64,000 nt of DNA from Gamarada debralockiae. Its lineage: Eukaryota > Ascomycota > Leotiomycetes > Helotiales > Hyphodiscaceae. Of this stretch, positions 44,160 through 54,892 are shown one piece after another; position 1 is the stretch's first letter, and each line of letters opens with the position of its first letter. Both the position numbers and the translations under genes were made by a program. The stretch spans positions 62,001 through 126,000 of the forward strand of contig NXFV01001492.1 in the NCBI GenBank assembly GCA_002803225.1, read 5' to 3'. The notes below the pieces were generated by a model, which worked only from the letters and a program-made list of their open reading frames with translations, was not told the origin of the DNA and did no database searches.

Positions 44160-44660
44160 TCAACGGCCAGACAGACTGAAAGACTTCCGAAAATCCATGC
44201 CTCTGTCAGCACACTCGGTAGCCTTGACAATGAGGAAAATTGGACGCTCGCGACTCTTGGACCAGCCAGGCCATTGTTCCAGCTGCTCACTAGTCGGACC
44301 CCATTCATCGATTGCGGATAAAACGAATCCGGCATCAAGAAGCATCATGGTGTATGTGGCTATCGTCCGATGTTTCTTTAAGACACCTTCCACGAACCAA
44401 TTGGTGATGCGTGGGCCTTCCAAAAGATATTGATTGACGGGCCAACTGACATTGCCGTCGGTATCTTCGATAAATTCTGGCTTTCGAGGGGCTGTGAAAA
44501 TGGGATGCTCAACGCAGAAAACAAAGGTCCCGCCAGGCTTGAGTGTTTCGTAAGCTTGAGCGACAAGCGATGGGAGATTTTTGAGGTAGTGGATGGCGAG
44601 CGAGCTGAGAACGACATCGTAACTGATGGTTGGTAGCTCGAGGTATGTCGGTTAGAATTT
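44160..44660 (-). pseudogene. 5'-truncated class I SAM-dependent methyltransferase
   Basis: The open reading begins abruptly with YLELPTISYDVVLSSLAIHYL (given in parts: ISYDVVLSSLAIHYL), then LVAQAYETLKPGGTFVFCVE, HPIFTAPRKPEFIEDTDGN, VNQYLLEGPRITNWFV, DAGFVLSAIDEWGPT, RERPIFLIVKA. This is the C-terminal half of a Methyltransf_11/25-type fold (motifs II-III). The SAM-binding motif I (GxGxG) and everything upstream is missing; a TAA interrupts the frame just before. It cannot encode an active enzyme as it stands. Confidence 0.75.
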
Positions 44661-44869
44661 TGGACCTGCATACGCCCACGAACATATCATCCAGGACCGT
44701 CTGTTACACACCACACGGCCTTTGAGCAGGCAAATGTTCAAAGGTGGCAAGAATGCAATCTGAAATTGATGAGATAGCGCCTCGATCGAGAATCAGCGCC
44801 GAATGTTCAAAACATCGCAGAAGTGGACAAAGTCTGGCACTCTCCCCCGTCTCCCCTCCTTCCTGATTG

Positions 44870-45700
44870 AGTATTTCTAATAAGCTATTAGGTATTTAAG
44901 TACGTCGTCCGCTGGCTGCGGAACAAAACCACTACCCGATACTTCAAAGACAATCCAGCTGCTCGTGATGCGATTCGTGGCCGCAGTTCAGAAAGGGACA
45001 CGGCCGAAGCCTCCCACTCCCGCCCCGACACCTTGCAATTTCAACACACCAGGCGAGCAGGTTCCTACGCCTCTAGCCTCTCAGCGCGTTCCACGAGAAG
45101 GAGACCTTGATTGTGACGACCCCGCTAACTAGCACAAGGACCCCTCCAGAAGGCATTTCAACGAGAGCTCACCAGCTGCTCAGCAAGAAGAGCTCGAGCA
45201 AGGAGGTCGACCATCAGAGTATGCATATACCGAGGCGTAGACGACTCTGAAAGCGAGCAGACTAGTAGTTCCCAATATTCGGCGAACCTCAACGGCTGGC
45301 CTCCGGCTGATCGCGGTGACGGACCCCCACGATCAAAATGCCCGTCCGAATAGTCAGTCCTCAGAACAGACTGTCACATCCATACAAAACAAGTCAGACA
45401 CCTCATAATGTCTATCCCAAATCGCAAGCACAACTTCGAGCAGGGGAGAGATTCAAAACGTCCCTATATCAAGGCTGCAGATGCAACCATGCCCGAGCCC
45501 GGGAGTAGGAGCCTCGAATGCTCCCGGGCCCGTCGAACTTCAACTTGAAACCGACCAGAACGGAGGGCATGACCAACAGCCTGAGATATCAGAAGCTGGC
45601 AAGGACGGCCGGCTCTCGATAGCCGCGGCCACCCCGCCGGCACCACGGCAGATGGATGTCAGATGCGTTCCTCTCCCGTACCCCCGAGCGTTGATCTGTC
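44870..45700 (+). mobile_element. Probable degraded LTR-retroelement gag region
   Basis: From ATG 44967 an interrupted frame reads AVQKGTRPKPPTPAPTPCN and PLASQRVPREGDLDCDDPAN, then TAG, then KDPSRRHFNESSPAAQQEE and another TAG. Pro/Ser/Gln-rich, disordered sequence of this kind is typical of gag leaders of fungal Gypsy elements. The preceding bases (ATTAGGTATTTAAGTACGTC..) look like an LTR end. No reverse transcriptase or integrase motif and no matching second LTR was found. Tentative. Confidence 0.3.
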
Positions 45701-45743
45701 GAACGCAGGAAGTGATAGGTTCACGAAGCTGTCGTGTATACAT

Positions 45744-45845
45744 TTGGAGCCTCACACAGATGATTGGTGGCCCAGGACGATTGGTGAGGCTGATGGGCTG
45801 CCCAGGATGATTGGTGGCCGATGATTGGTGGCCCAGGAGCATGCC
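45744..45845. repeat. Short irregular repeats (GATTGGTGGCCCAGGA)
   Basis: Four to five imperfect copies of GATGATTGGTGGCCCAGGA lie within 100 bp. Confidence 0.7.
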
Positions 45846-45977
45846 TGGAATTCAACTGCGTATCTAATCAGTGTTTGCTGTATCCCGCTTTCGCAATTTC
45901 TATTTCCCGGATCTCGATTGCTCGGTTCTGGAGGCATCCTCGACTTATGCAAGACATGGCAGGTTTTACCTAACCTG

Positions 45978-46300
45978 CGTCACCGCGGAGATTTCGCGGT
46001 AACGCAGATCCAGGACCTCAACTTGACGACAGTGTAACCTTCGCGGTAACGCAGTTTCAGGACTCCATATCTGCGGCAGTGGCCACCAAAGCCGCGTCAC
46101 CGCAAAGCGAGCTCTAGAGCTGCGGCACCGCGAAAGTTGCGTTGCCGCAAAGGCAAAGCTAAGCCGTTGCTCACCGCGCAGAGTTGCGGTACTGCAAAAG
46201 CTAGAACCGCAAAGTTGCAGTACCGCAAAACAGAAACCGGCGCACGAAGCGTCACCGCAAAGTTGCGGTACTGCAAAACAAGGTACAGCGAAAGTTGCAC
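45978..46300. repeat. Cluster of short palindromic repeats (ACCGCAAAGTTGCGGT)
   Basis: About eight variants of a dyad-symmetric motif, CACCGCAAAGTTGCGGTA / TTCGCGGTAACGCAG, occur in 320 bp. Neighbouring copies can pair with each other, giving many possible small hairpins. The flanking sequence has no coding potential that I trust. Confidence 0.8.
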
Positions 46301-48628
46301 AAACTTCATCGTTGCGCAACCTTATGCGCCAACTTGGTTGCACAATTTGTTTTGGTTCCGAAACTTTCACAACTTCATCGTTACTGTCACGGGATGACGA
46401 GTTGATAACGTGTTTATATGTCACGTGCAGGACCTCCATCCCCTGAAAGCTACTATGGGAGGAGCAACGTACATCAAAGACTTCTGGAAATGCCTTTTCG
46501 TCCAAATTCGAAGTTATTTTTTCCCCTACTGACTAGCCACTGCCCAATGAACAGACTGTGACTAATGAATGAATAAATAGAGCGAGCTTGGTTAATATTG
46601 AAGCTTTAGAGGTAATCCCCATTTTGGATTGGTTTTATAAGAGGATGGAAGCGTCAGTAGCAAAATTCAACTCCCTATCCGACTCGAACCCGGCTCGGCG
46701 AATATCGTCAATGCCATGGACTATTTGAAGGGAACTGATAATGATCGCTCGCTAGTTTATATTTTCTAGGCTAAAGACTACCTACTAGCTTGTTCACAAA
46801 GATAGTTATCTACAGGAAGAGGATTCCTCCTTGATACAGCCCGTACCTTCTGTATGTGCCGTCATATATTTCGCTATATATTTCACTATTAACCGAGAAG
46901 CCCTAAGCAACAAAAGTCAGATCAAAGGCATTTCCAGGATTTTGGCTTTCTGACTTCGGTTTTCATTTCGGACTCCCGTTTTCTCATAACGGATGTTTTT
47001 TGCTCACGTGACTGATATGCCCCGACCTCCCATTTAACGCTGTCTCCCTTTACTACCCAGTATGACCCAATCACACATCATTAATACCGTGCATTATATT
47101 TAGATTAGGTTTTATAACGTCCGTCCCTGCGTGGAGAGAAACCTACCGTGCCGAGACGAATCTATTGTTTAGGGGTCTCAAATTTCTCCCTCACGAGCAG
47201 ATGAAGTTATTGTCAGTGTGCCGTTGTTCTTCAGCCATTTCTCCACAAGAATTCGTTTCGCAGTGAGAGAATAGCACGGTTATGGTTATGCTGTCGATCG
47301 TCCTGTCGACGGCGTCGAAAGCCGCTTCGGATGTTCCCCCTTGCTCTATCATGGCTATCGGCCTGTCTCCGAGTTTCGGGGCCACGGCTCGAAGGTACTA
47401 TCAAGAAAGAATATGACTCCAAGTTTTGAAGACACTGAGCACAAGGAAACCGGCGTGCCGAGTTTATCCGGACAAAGGAGGAGGCACACAAAACTCCAAG
47501 CGAATTTATCGCGCTTACATAACATCGTATAACAGTCACGCTAGTCGTATTATGTTGTACATTATACCGAATTCATATAAAGCAACGGGCCGGCGGAGGT
47601 TATTGAATAAACGAGGCGCAGCTACTCAAAGATACGGCCGTTACGGTTCGCAGAGAGAGAGAGAGAGAGCTCAGCGTTCAACTCCAGCGCTGTATAGGTG
47701 GTAAGGGGATAGACCCAAATGAGTGCAGAAGCATGATGATTAGTCAAAGTTAATCAGGATAAATTTCCCCTTCACCAATGGGAACTCATCATTTTATTCG
47801 TGTATTTTCCTCTGCTTTTCTCTTTCTCTCAATATATCAATCTTGTATTTTAGTACACGCTGCAAGATAGCAACAGACCATTCAACAGAACTTATTTCTA
47901 CATTTGATACCTAACTTAATTGTGAAGGGTTAACAAAAATGGACACTAACTACTCCGTCTTTGGCTACCATAGCATATATGGTAACTTACTAAGCTTCCA
48001 TAATCATACCCAGAAATCATTGCTGGCGAGCTTCGCCAGAGACTTCTCTGTCTCGTCTCTGTATCCTCTTACACTCTTTGTTCAGTCTTATACTGAGCGT
48101 GAATCCCTCGAGATGCAACGCGAAAGACGGATGTTTGGCACCGGAGTCGCCTATTCTCCACCCTCTCGTCCAACACTGGCATTATCAATGCACTAATAAG
48201 TGGTGTAGCAACGTCCGCCATACGAATACATGGCGCCATACTAGAGTTGCTAAGTTAAGTAAGAATATCGTGGTCGTATGTGTATATATAATAAGTGTAA
48301 AGTCACCTTCACCCTTGACACACCAAGCTCGTACATAGTAAAGCTCGATCACCTAGGAAACCCAACCCTAGTAGGTAGGGGGAGGAAGTCCCACACATAT
48401 AATGGTCACCTGACCAGATATCCCCATTACACTACGTTTAATATACTATGGAATCAGTGACCTCCCTACTCCACCCGCTACTTACAGTAAAAGCCTACGT
48501 ATAAGCTGAAGTATTATACGAACGATCACTAGCCATTACACTAGGACAGAACTAGTACCCTGTCATATAGTACTCTAGAGGTACTATTGCATTATGGAGT
48601 TGTAACTAGTAGAACTCTCCAATTTAAA
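46301..48628. other. Gene-free, probably transposon-derived region
   Basis: 2.3 kb with no supported gene. It contains a (GA)n tract at about 47648-47669. The sequence from 47760 to 48600 is AT-rich and resembles worn LTR DNA, but no paired LTR, primer-binding site or pol motif was identified. Confidence 0.4.
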
Positions 48629-50839
48629 CTACTGATACTTCTTCCCAGGTTTCAATTTTGTCCCCATGTTCACTGTCTCGCTGTTATTGATAAGAAGTTC
48701 AACTGCGTCCGAATTACCTTCAGTCGTCCTAATATATACAATTCCCTTCCAGGTTCTCATCTCGTCAATTCCCACTCCAGCGTTACGCAGAGTCGTAGAA
48801 CCATCTCTTCGCAAAGCTAGAGCTACCATTTCTCCCAGACTTCTCCAACCCTTGGACACCCAGCCTGTCCAGAGCAGCAGCACAAAGTGCCCAGTCGCAA
48901 GAAGAGCATGTAAAATCAGAACCGTCGCTGCCAGTCTAACAGTCAAGCTGCGGAAAGACCAGGCGTAGCCGTATCGCTGAAAGTCGAAGACAATCTCTGT
49001 AACATTGTTTGTCCCGCCATAAGTCACGACGTCCGAAAAATTTGTAGAGACGTTGTAATTCTTAAGGTCCGGATCGTCTAGCAGTTGGAATAATGTCCAG
49101 TCTCTGCTGCTAGGCACTTTCGGTTTGTGCAACACCCACGAAGCTTTCTCGATATAGTTAACCCGTGCCAGACCTTCGGCAACATAGAGACCTAGAGCCT
49201 CAGCAATCTCCCCAGGCGACTGGACGTAGACTAGGTCCGGAAAACCTTCTATATAATGCGTAGGAGAGGAGCGCCATAAAGAGGTAAGATCGGTCAAAGT
49301 TGACAGATTTTCCTGACCACTGGCGGCGACCAGGCTATCGAGCCAGGATGAAGTAACATTAATCTGTACAAATTTGTCCATGTCGCTAAAATCTGATCTC
49401 TGAAAGATTGTCGATGGATCTGGAGAGTCTTCGTGCACGATTGAATCACTATGCGGGTTTATCCAAATTGAAACGGGGCTCCAGTACGCGACGACCGAGC
49501 AAGGCATTATCTCTGGATTGTAATCTTGGTCTAACATTATGAAAACGGCGGCTGCAGAAGGTCCATTCTTATACTTGCTCTCATCGCTCACATCAACAAA
49601 AGTAGCGTTCAAACCGAGATTTATCTCCTTTAAGTAGGCTGAAAAATTGCCGAGATTGGCCAAGTTTGATTCATACAGCGTCGACCGAAATGCAGTCCAA
49701 TTAAGGAAGGTATCGGGGACGGGCCAGAAGACGTGTTCGAACTCGCTTGGCGATTTTTGCGGGTAAAGCTTATAGTGAGGAAACTCAAGACTAGGAGGCG
49801 GGGTCGTGAGGTTGGCTACCGTACATTCCACTTGCACAAGAGGTTTTTTCATTGTCGTGCTTTGGTTAATATAGCTTGGCTGGACTATCGGACGTGAAAT
49901 GCCTTGAGGCCCTACGATATTGGTTCGAGCATTGATGAACTGCCAAAATGATTGCAGATCCGAAGCTTGACGCTGACCGATTGTTGAGGCAGCATACAGA
50001 GAGCTATTGCTTTGGGTCCAATTCGCTGGCGCGGTCGAGAGGTACCGGAAGCCACCATTCCCTAAGTCTATTGTAATATTTGGGGCCAAACCTGCCTTCA
50101 TATTGTTCGAAATCCACTCTTTGACATAGCTGTATCCAAAGTTGACAGAGTATGGATCCGTGATGTCGGAAGACGTCGGGTTGGGGAGTATTCGTGGCCA
50201 GATACTCTCTGCAGCCATGGTTAGGTAGCAGGTTTGGTAGGACGTAGGAAAGGGATCTGTGAGCGGCCACCAGTCAAGTTGCGGGATCATCATCACAGCT
50301 GATGATGGACCAACTAGCGCCGTGAGCGTTATAGCGGAGCCGACCAAGAGGCTGAACAGAACCCAGCCGGGTCGACCGGAGCGTGGAGCAGTGGTCAAAC
50401 CTGCCCAGAACTCTTTTGAAAAGATGTACCCAATATCTGCAAGCCTATAGCCGGCAGTGACGAGGCCAAGAGGGATGCCCTTGGTCGAAATCAGCTGACG
50501 CTGGATGCGATGGAGCACGATGCCCGTGAGGGAAAAGGCCATTGAGATCTCATGCGCTTTGGCAACGTATTGAAGGGCATCGAGTATTTGGTTCTGATAC
50601 GGGGCCCCTAAGTCGGCCCAATAGTATTTCGTGAAGCAAAGGCAGAGTAACGTGATAGTAGCGAAAACAGGTAAGACGTGTACGCTGCCATACCCCAAGG
50701 CTGCCAAACGGGATATTGAGTAAGCCATCTTTGGTTGCTCGAAGTGGCCGCCCAAGTCTCGTTGCTCGTTGACTTGAGACTGTTCGACATCATGTTCGGC
50801 ACCAGATTGAGCTGTTAAAGGTATATTAACGTTGTCCAT
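48629..50839 (-). CDS. Large multi-pass membrane glycoprotein of unknown function
   Basis: Single exon, 736 aa from ATG 50839. The frame is open further upstream, including an ATG giving MLCVYLPSSF, but the chosen start precedes a typical cytosolic leader. Two to three TM segments occur near the N-terminus (VHVLPVFATITLLCLCFTKYY, shortened: VLPVFATITLLCLCF; WVLFSLLVGSAITLTALVG), then a domain of about 440 residues with many N-x-S/T sites (NITI, NWTQ, NSSL, NQST, NLTT, NWTA, NFSA, NATF, NVTSS, NLST, NVST, NFSD, NVTE), and a C-terminal TM (LAATVLILHALLATGHFVLL). A cytosolic tail of about 80 residues ends GTKLKPGKKYQ. This architecture recurs in fungal genomes without known function; surface location is inferred. 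Confidence 0.85.
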   Translation of the reverse strand: MDNVNIPLTAQSGAEHDVEQSQVNEQRDLGGHFEQPKMAYSISRLAALGYGSVHVLPVFATITLLCLCFTKYYWADLGAPYQNQILDALQYVAKAHEISMAFSLTGIVLHRIQRQLISTKGIPLGLVTAGYRLADIGYIFSKEFWAGLTTAPRSGRPGWVLFSLLVGSAITLTALVGPSSAVMMIPQLDWWPLTDPFPTSYQTCYLTMAAESIWPRILPNPTSSDITDPYSVNFGYSYVKEWISNNMKAGLAPNITIDLGNGGFRYLSTAPANWTQSNSSLYAASTIGQRQASDLQSFWQFINARTNIVGPQGISRPIVQPSYINQSTTMKKPLVQVECTVANLTTPPPSLEFPHYKLYPQKSPSEFEHVFWPVPDTFLNWTAFRSTLYESNLANLGNFSAYLKEINLGLNATFVDVSDESKYKNGPSAAAVFIMLDQDYNPEIMPCSVVAYWSPVSIWINPHSDSIVHEDSPDPSTIFQRSDFSDMDKFVQINVTSSWLDSLVAASGQENLSTLTDLTSLWRSSPTHYIEGFPDLVYVQSPGEIAEALGLYVAEGLARVNYIEKASWVLHKPKVPSSRDWTLFQLLDDPDLKNYNVSTNFSDVVTYGGTNNVTEIVFDFQRYGYAWSFRSLTVRLAATVLILHALLATGHFVLLLWTGWVSKGWRSLGEMVALALRRDGSTTLRNAGVGIDEMRTWKGIVYIRTTEGNSDAVELLINNSETVNMGTKLKPGKKYQ

Positions 50840-51418
50840 ACTACTCTGCTGTACCGGTGAGTGCTGTGGTTTGCTAAAGGAACTAGGAAGGTAGACGCAC
50901 AGCATTGCTTCGTCTTCTTGCGATGAACATAACAAAAGTTTGAATCTATGTTCTAAGGTATAATAAGCTATGATATAATAAGGATTTTTACTAAATGCTG
51001 TACTGTGTAAACAAGACTCCCATGAAAAGCAAGAAAAAGTAGGCAAAGGAAGATATGTACTATCAGCGCATAGCCAACGTTTCAGGGGGCGAAGACCAAT
51101 CGATTCTAACCCGACCAATGGCGAACATACTTGCTTCTTCTAGACAAGGCTGAGATTTTGATTGGCGATTAGCGAGGAAGTACGCCACCACCATGCATGA
51201 AAACTTGCTGGAACCTTGCATACCGAGTAATAGAGTAGGACGTAATTGGTGTGGATTTTGAAGCCATGAGCCACCTTGCTCGCTAGTCCCCATGTCGGGC
51301 CAGGCTTTTACACCACTTGATTAGTGGCTAAATTGGGAGTGAGAAAGTAGTTTACGCCTTGCTGACTCTGTTTAATATCCCGTCGTGCTGACATCAGCCA
51401 GACTTTGATATGATAGTA
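50840..51418. other. Intergenic
   Basis: Promoter side of the membrane-protein gene up to the pogo-type element. No other feature was recognised. Confidence 0.5.
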
Positions 51419-52215
51419 CAGTAGAATCCCCTAGATAAGCATACTCCACCAATAAGCATTAAGCTTTAGGTCACCCCCCACTTTTTTAGGTGAGCCAATA
51501 AGCATACCTCGCTAAAAGCATATGCTTAGATAATTAGGGTCTTGATTTTGATATCGCACCTAATTTTACCTCGATATGCTTATAATTCTATCAACATCGC
51601 TACAAATATTATCAGAATGGAGGAGAAAAAGCGTCGTAGAGCTCTGACTAATGCTAATCGATTACTTATTCGAAAGCGCAATCAAACATATCCTCCAGCG
51701 AACTAGCAAGACCTCGCAAATTAGTTTATCGCTCATACTAGATATTCGATACATCAAGCTCAGATCTCTAGGATTCTAGGCCATAAATTCGATTACCTCG
51801 ATAGTATACACATAGAGAAAGATATGCGAGAGTTGAAAGGGAAGAGCAGATCCTCTAGTGGAGACTGGCCAGAGCTTGAGGCAGCTTTATTCGAATGGCA
51901 GCAACGTATGGAGCAGAAGAGAGCTATTATTGCGGGCGAGATCTTGAAAGAGAAGGCAAAGCAACTGTGGGAAGCTCTGCCACAGTATAATGATATTGAG
52001 ATGCCGAAATGATCAAATGGATGGCTGGATAGATTCAAGAAACGATACAAAATCAATGAGTACGTACAACATGGAGAAGCTGGGTCTGCCGCTGCTGATG
52101 ATAACCTCGATAATATCGAACAAATGCAAGCAGTACGACAGCTCTGTAGAGAGTATCACTCACCAGACATTCTCAATATAGACGAAACCGGCTTAAACTG
52201 GAAAAGAACTCCTGA
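51419..52215 (+). mobile_element. Relic of a pogo/Tc1-mariner (DDE_1) DNA transposon
   Basis: The 5' end at 51419 begins CAGTAGAATCCCCTAGAT after TA, as expected for a pogo-group terminal repeat inserted at TA. The transposase frame starts at ATG 51617 (MEEKKRRALTNANRLLIRKR), with two TAG stops where Gln and Trp are expected (PAN-Q-QDLAN-W-FIAH). It then has the psq/CENP-B helix-turn-helix region (HQAQISRILGHKFDYLD, DWPELEAALFEWQQRMEQKR, KQLWEALPQYNDIEMPKW, WLDRFKKRYKI) and the first catalytic Asp context, DILNIDETGLNWKRTPDR. The remaining DDE domain and the 3' terminal repeat are missing. Non-functional. Confidence 0.8.
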
Positions 52216-52739
52216 TCGCACCCTAGCACTCCGAACTTCGAAGAGATTCCCACAGTCGCGATTGAGCAGGGGGTAGCAGCTGAAGCGGCGATCGATAGAG
52301 TTAACGAAACGATCGACAGCATGACCAACACCGCGGTAGTTCTCGTTACAGACTGGTTTCCTAGAGAAGAAATGGCTGTAGAATAGTGACACATCGACCA
52401 TATCTTCATAGACTTGCGAGGGAGAGACTTCAGAGGTCTAGACCGTAAAATCGTCTTGTGATGGGGTGCGTCTCTTAATATAGGGACGGACATTAATTAA
52501 TAACTATAGCTAGCAAATTTAGTGACGAAGATGTATTGTTGGTGCCTGAAATGTTACGCGATGCGCTCGTTTACGGGCCGCTAAATGTGGCTTGATTAGA
52601 GTGTGCACGTGCTTGAAACGAAGTCGCTGTCGAGCGCTGTTGATCTAACAAATAATTTATAGACGAGTCACATCTCCTTTCACCGCCGAATTGAAGGCCA
52701 CTTCCTTCAATGGACCTCTGCAAATCTACAATATAAATC
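52216..52739. other. Sequence between the transposon relic and the THR4 copy
   Basis: A coding-like stretch at 52236-52388 (+) reads EEIPTVAIEQGVAAEAAIDR, VNETIDSMTNTAVVLVTDW and stops at TAG. It could be transposon-derived or a separate gene fragment; I do not recognise it. The remainder should be the old upstream region of the THR4 copy. Confidence 0.35.
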
Positions 52740-54121
52740 ATGTCAGATTCAGCTACTCCTGTTGGACTGGCAGTGCCAACACGAAAGCTTGCACCAGCTG
52801 CCCATAGAAGAACCAAAAACACAACTCATACCCCTCGCAAAGATACCTCTCCACAAGAGGAGGCTCCTATGGCGTACGCAATCCCAATTGAAGTCATCTC
52901 TGGCCATCTGATGCTAATTGTGCACAGCTTTCCTTTGGAGAAGTCGTCCTAAAAGGCCTCGCTGCAGATGGAGGTCTTTTCATCCCAGAAGAAGTCCCCT
53001 CACTACCCCGCGATTGGGAATTGAAATGGCAAAACCTGTCCTTCACCGACCTTGCATTCGAAATCCTCTCCCTCTACATCTCGCCCTCTGAAATCCCTCC
53101 TGCAGACCTGAAAGATATCATCAATCGAAGTTATTCTACCTTCTGCGCACCAGATACTACACCGCTCGTACACTCAATGAGAAAGAGAACCTATATCTGC
53201 TCGAGCTGTTCCACGGACCTACGTTCGCATTTCAAAGATGTTACATTACAATTTCTAGGAAACCTGTTCGAATACTTCTTAGTGCGACAGAATCAGGGCA
53301 AGACTGGCAGGAAGAGACATCGTCTTCGGCTGGCAGGATACTTCGCAAAGCGCATAGGACTTCCAGCCGAGAAGCTGGTGGTTGCTACAAATGAGAACGA
53401 TATTCTCGATCGATTCTGGAAGACCGGCCACTACGAGAAGAAAGCTGTACACGGTGTCGAGGCTGAGGGAGGAATTACCGCAGATGGAGCGAAAGCCCAT
53501 GAAGTTGGTGTGCGGGAGACATCTCGTATCGAGTAATTTCGAGCGGTGCTGCGGTTTTTGACCTACGAATACGCAGCTGGTGCAAAGTTCGACGATGAGT
53601 AGATGAAGAAGCAAGCGGGTCAGGAGGTTGAGAACTGGTTGAAGGAGTTGGAATATAAGGGCGGATTTGGTGTCCTGCCGGAGATCCTGGAGGCTGCCAA
53701 GAAAGGACTTTGAGAGTGAGAGGGTCAGTGATGCGCAGACTTTCGAAACGATCAAGCAATTCTATGCCACTCCAACTTCTAATGGTGCTACAAATGGTAT
53801 ATCTGGACACGGTGGCGGATACATCCTAGATCCTCACTCAGCAATCGGAGTTGCTGCTTCATTGCGCTCTATCAAGCGAGCTTCCCCGGATACATACCAC
53901 GTCTCACTGGCAACTGCTCATCCAGCGAAATTCGCAAATGCAGTGGACTTGGCCTTGAAGGACGAGCCCGGATTTGGCTTTGATACAGTCCTACCCGAAG
54001 AATTTGTTGAGCTGGAGAAGAAGGAGAAGTGAGTCATCACAGTACTAAAAGGTGCTGGATGGGAAGGTGTGAGAACGATTGTGGAGGATGAGGTTGAGAA
54101 GGAACTAAAAGGAAGTAGATG
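52740..54121 (+). pseudogene. THR4: Threonine synthase copy with internal deletion and multiple breaks
   Basis: Recognisable THR4 pieces are in order: QRYLSTRGGSYG, donor at 52876 and acceptor at 52926, LSFGEVVLKGLAADGGLFIP, FEILSLYISPSEIPPADLKD, IINRSYSTFCAPDTTPLV, NLYLLELFHGPTFAF and KDVTLQFLGNLFEYFLVRQN, then an abrupt join near 53330 to AGYFAKRIGLPAEKLVVAT. About 150-170 residues with the SGDTGSA region of the PLP enzyme are missing. Frameshifts occur in exon 1, near 53170 and near 53231 (inside the PLP-lysine FKD motif). Further breaks lie at 53535-53605 and near 53710, and TGA at 54030-54032 replaces an Arg CGA before VITVLKGAGWEGVRTIVEDE. It cannot make threonine; a functional copy must exist elsewhere or the strain is auxotrophic (inference). 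Confidence 0.92.
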
Positions 54122-54892
54122 ATTTTAGAGTTGGTATAAAAGCACTGTTTTTTGAACATTCCTTGAATTACAGCTGTCTGATTCTTGATCTTAGGAAGTT
54201 GATTCCGGAACTGGCTTGGTAGCCCCCTTTGTCACGAGGCAGGAAGCGAGAGATCAAAATCTATAAGGGCAGCTCTTCGCGAGTCTGGGCAAGACTGCAC
54301 AAGGCGTAATCATGATGTGGTACGACAGGAAGGATTCAAAAAGTCAATGGCACAAGATCTGTGTTGTGCATGATTTTGTGACGTTCTGTGCAAGAACGAG
54401 AGTCTCTCGTACACGATTTGTAAGTTGGAAGATCGTAGTAGGTTGTGAAACGACACTTCGTCAGCAATGAAATTACAATTGACGACGACGTGACAGTCGA
54501 TGAAGAATTGATAATTGATAACTACAGAAAACATACCAATTGAAAGAGTGCTCTTGCTGCTTACAGCCTACCAGGACGGCTTGCTGGGTTGATATTGAAC
54601 CTCAATCATGCTCGACACAGCAGTGGCAATGTTGTGAGATTGTGGCTTTTGGGTCGTTCGAAATCTGAACAGTTGAAAAAGGGGTAGAAGATGGACTCTT
54701 CGAACCATTCAAAAGTTTGAGCAGCTAAGATTGGAGATATTCTCGTAGAATGATCAGTCTTTGATTTGCTGCTAGCTGGGAAGCTAAGGGCCACCAAACA
54801 TAGGAAAAGGCTTCAATAACCCATTACACACCCCGGCTTCACAATCCTTTCCTATCCATCAAGCCCCTTCTCTTCTCACCTAATATATATTG
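54122..54892. other. Intergenic
   Basis: About 770 bp between the THR4 copy and the small secreted protein. No supported feature. Confidence 0.5.

Noticed and set aside
46660..46735. tRNA-like T-arm (GGGTTCGAGTC on the minus strand)
   Set aside because: The acceptor stem does not pair and no D-arm or anticodon arm fits the spacing.
47760..48600. Possible LTR
   Set aside because: No second copy, no TG..CA boundaries with target duplication, and no pol motif could be shown.
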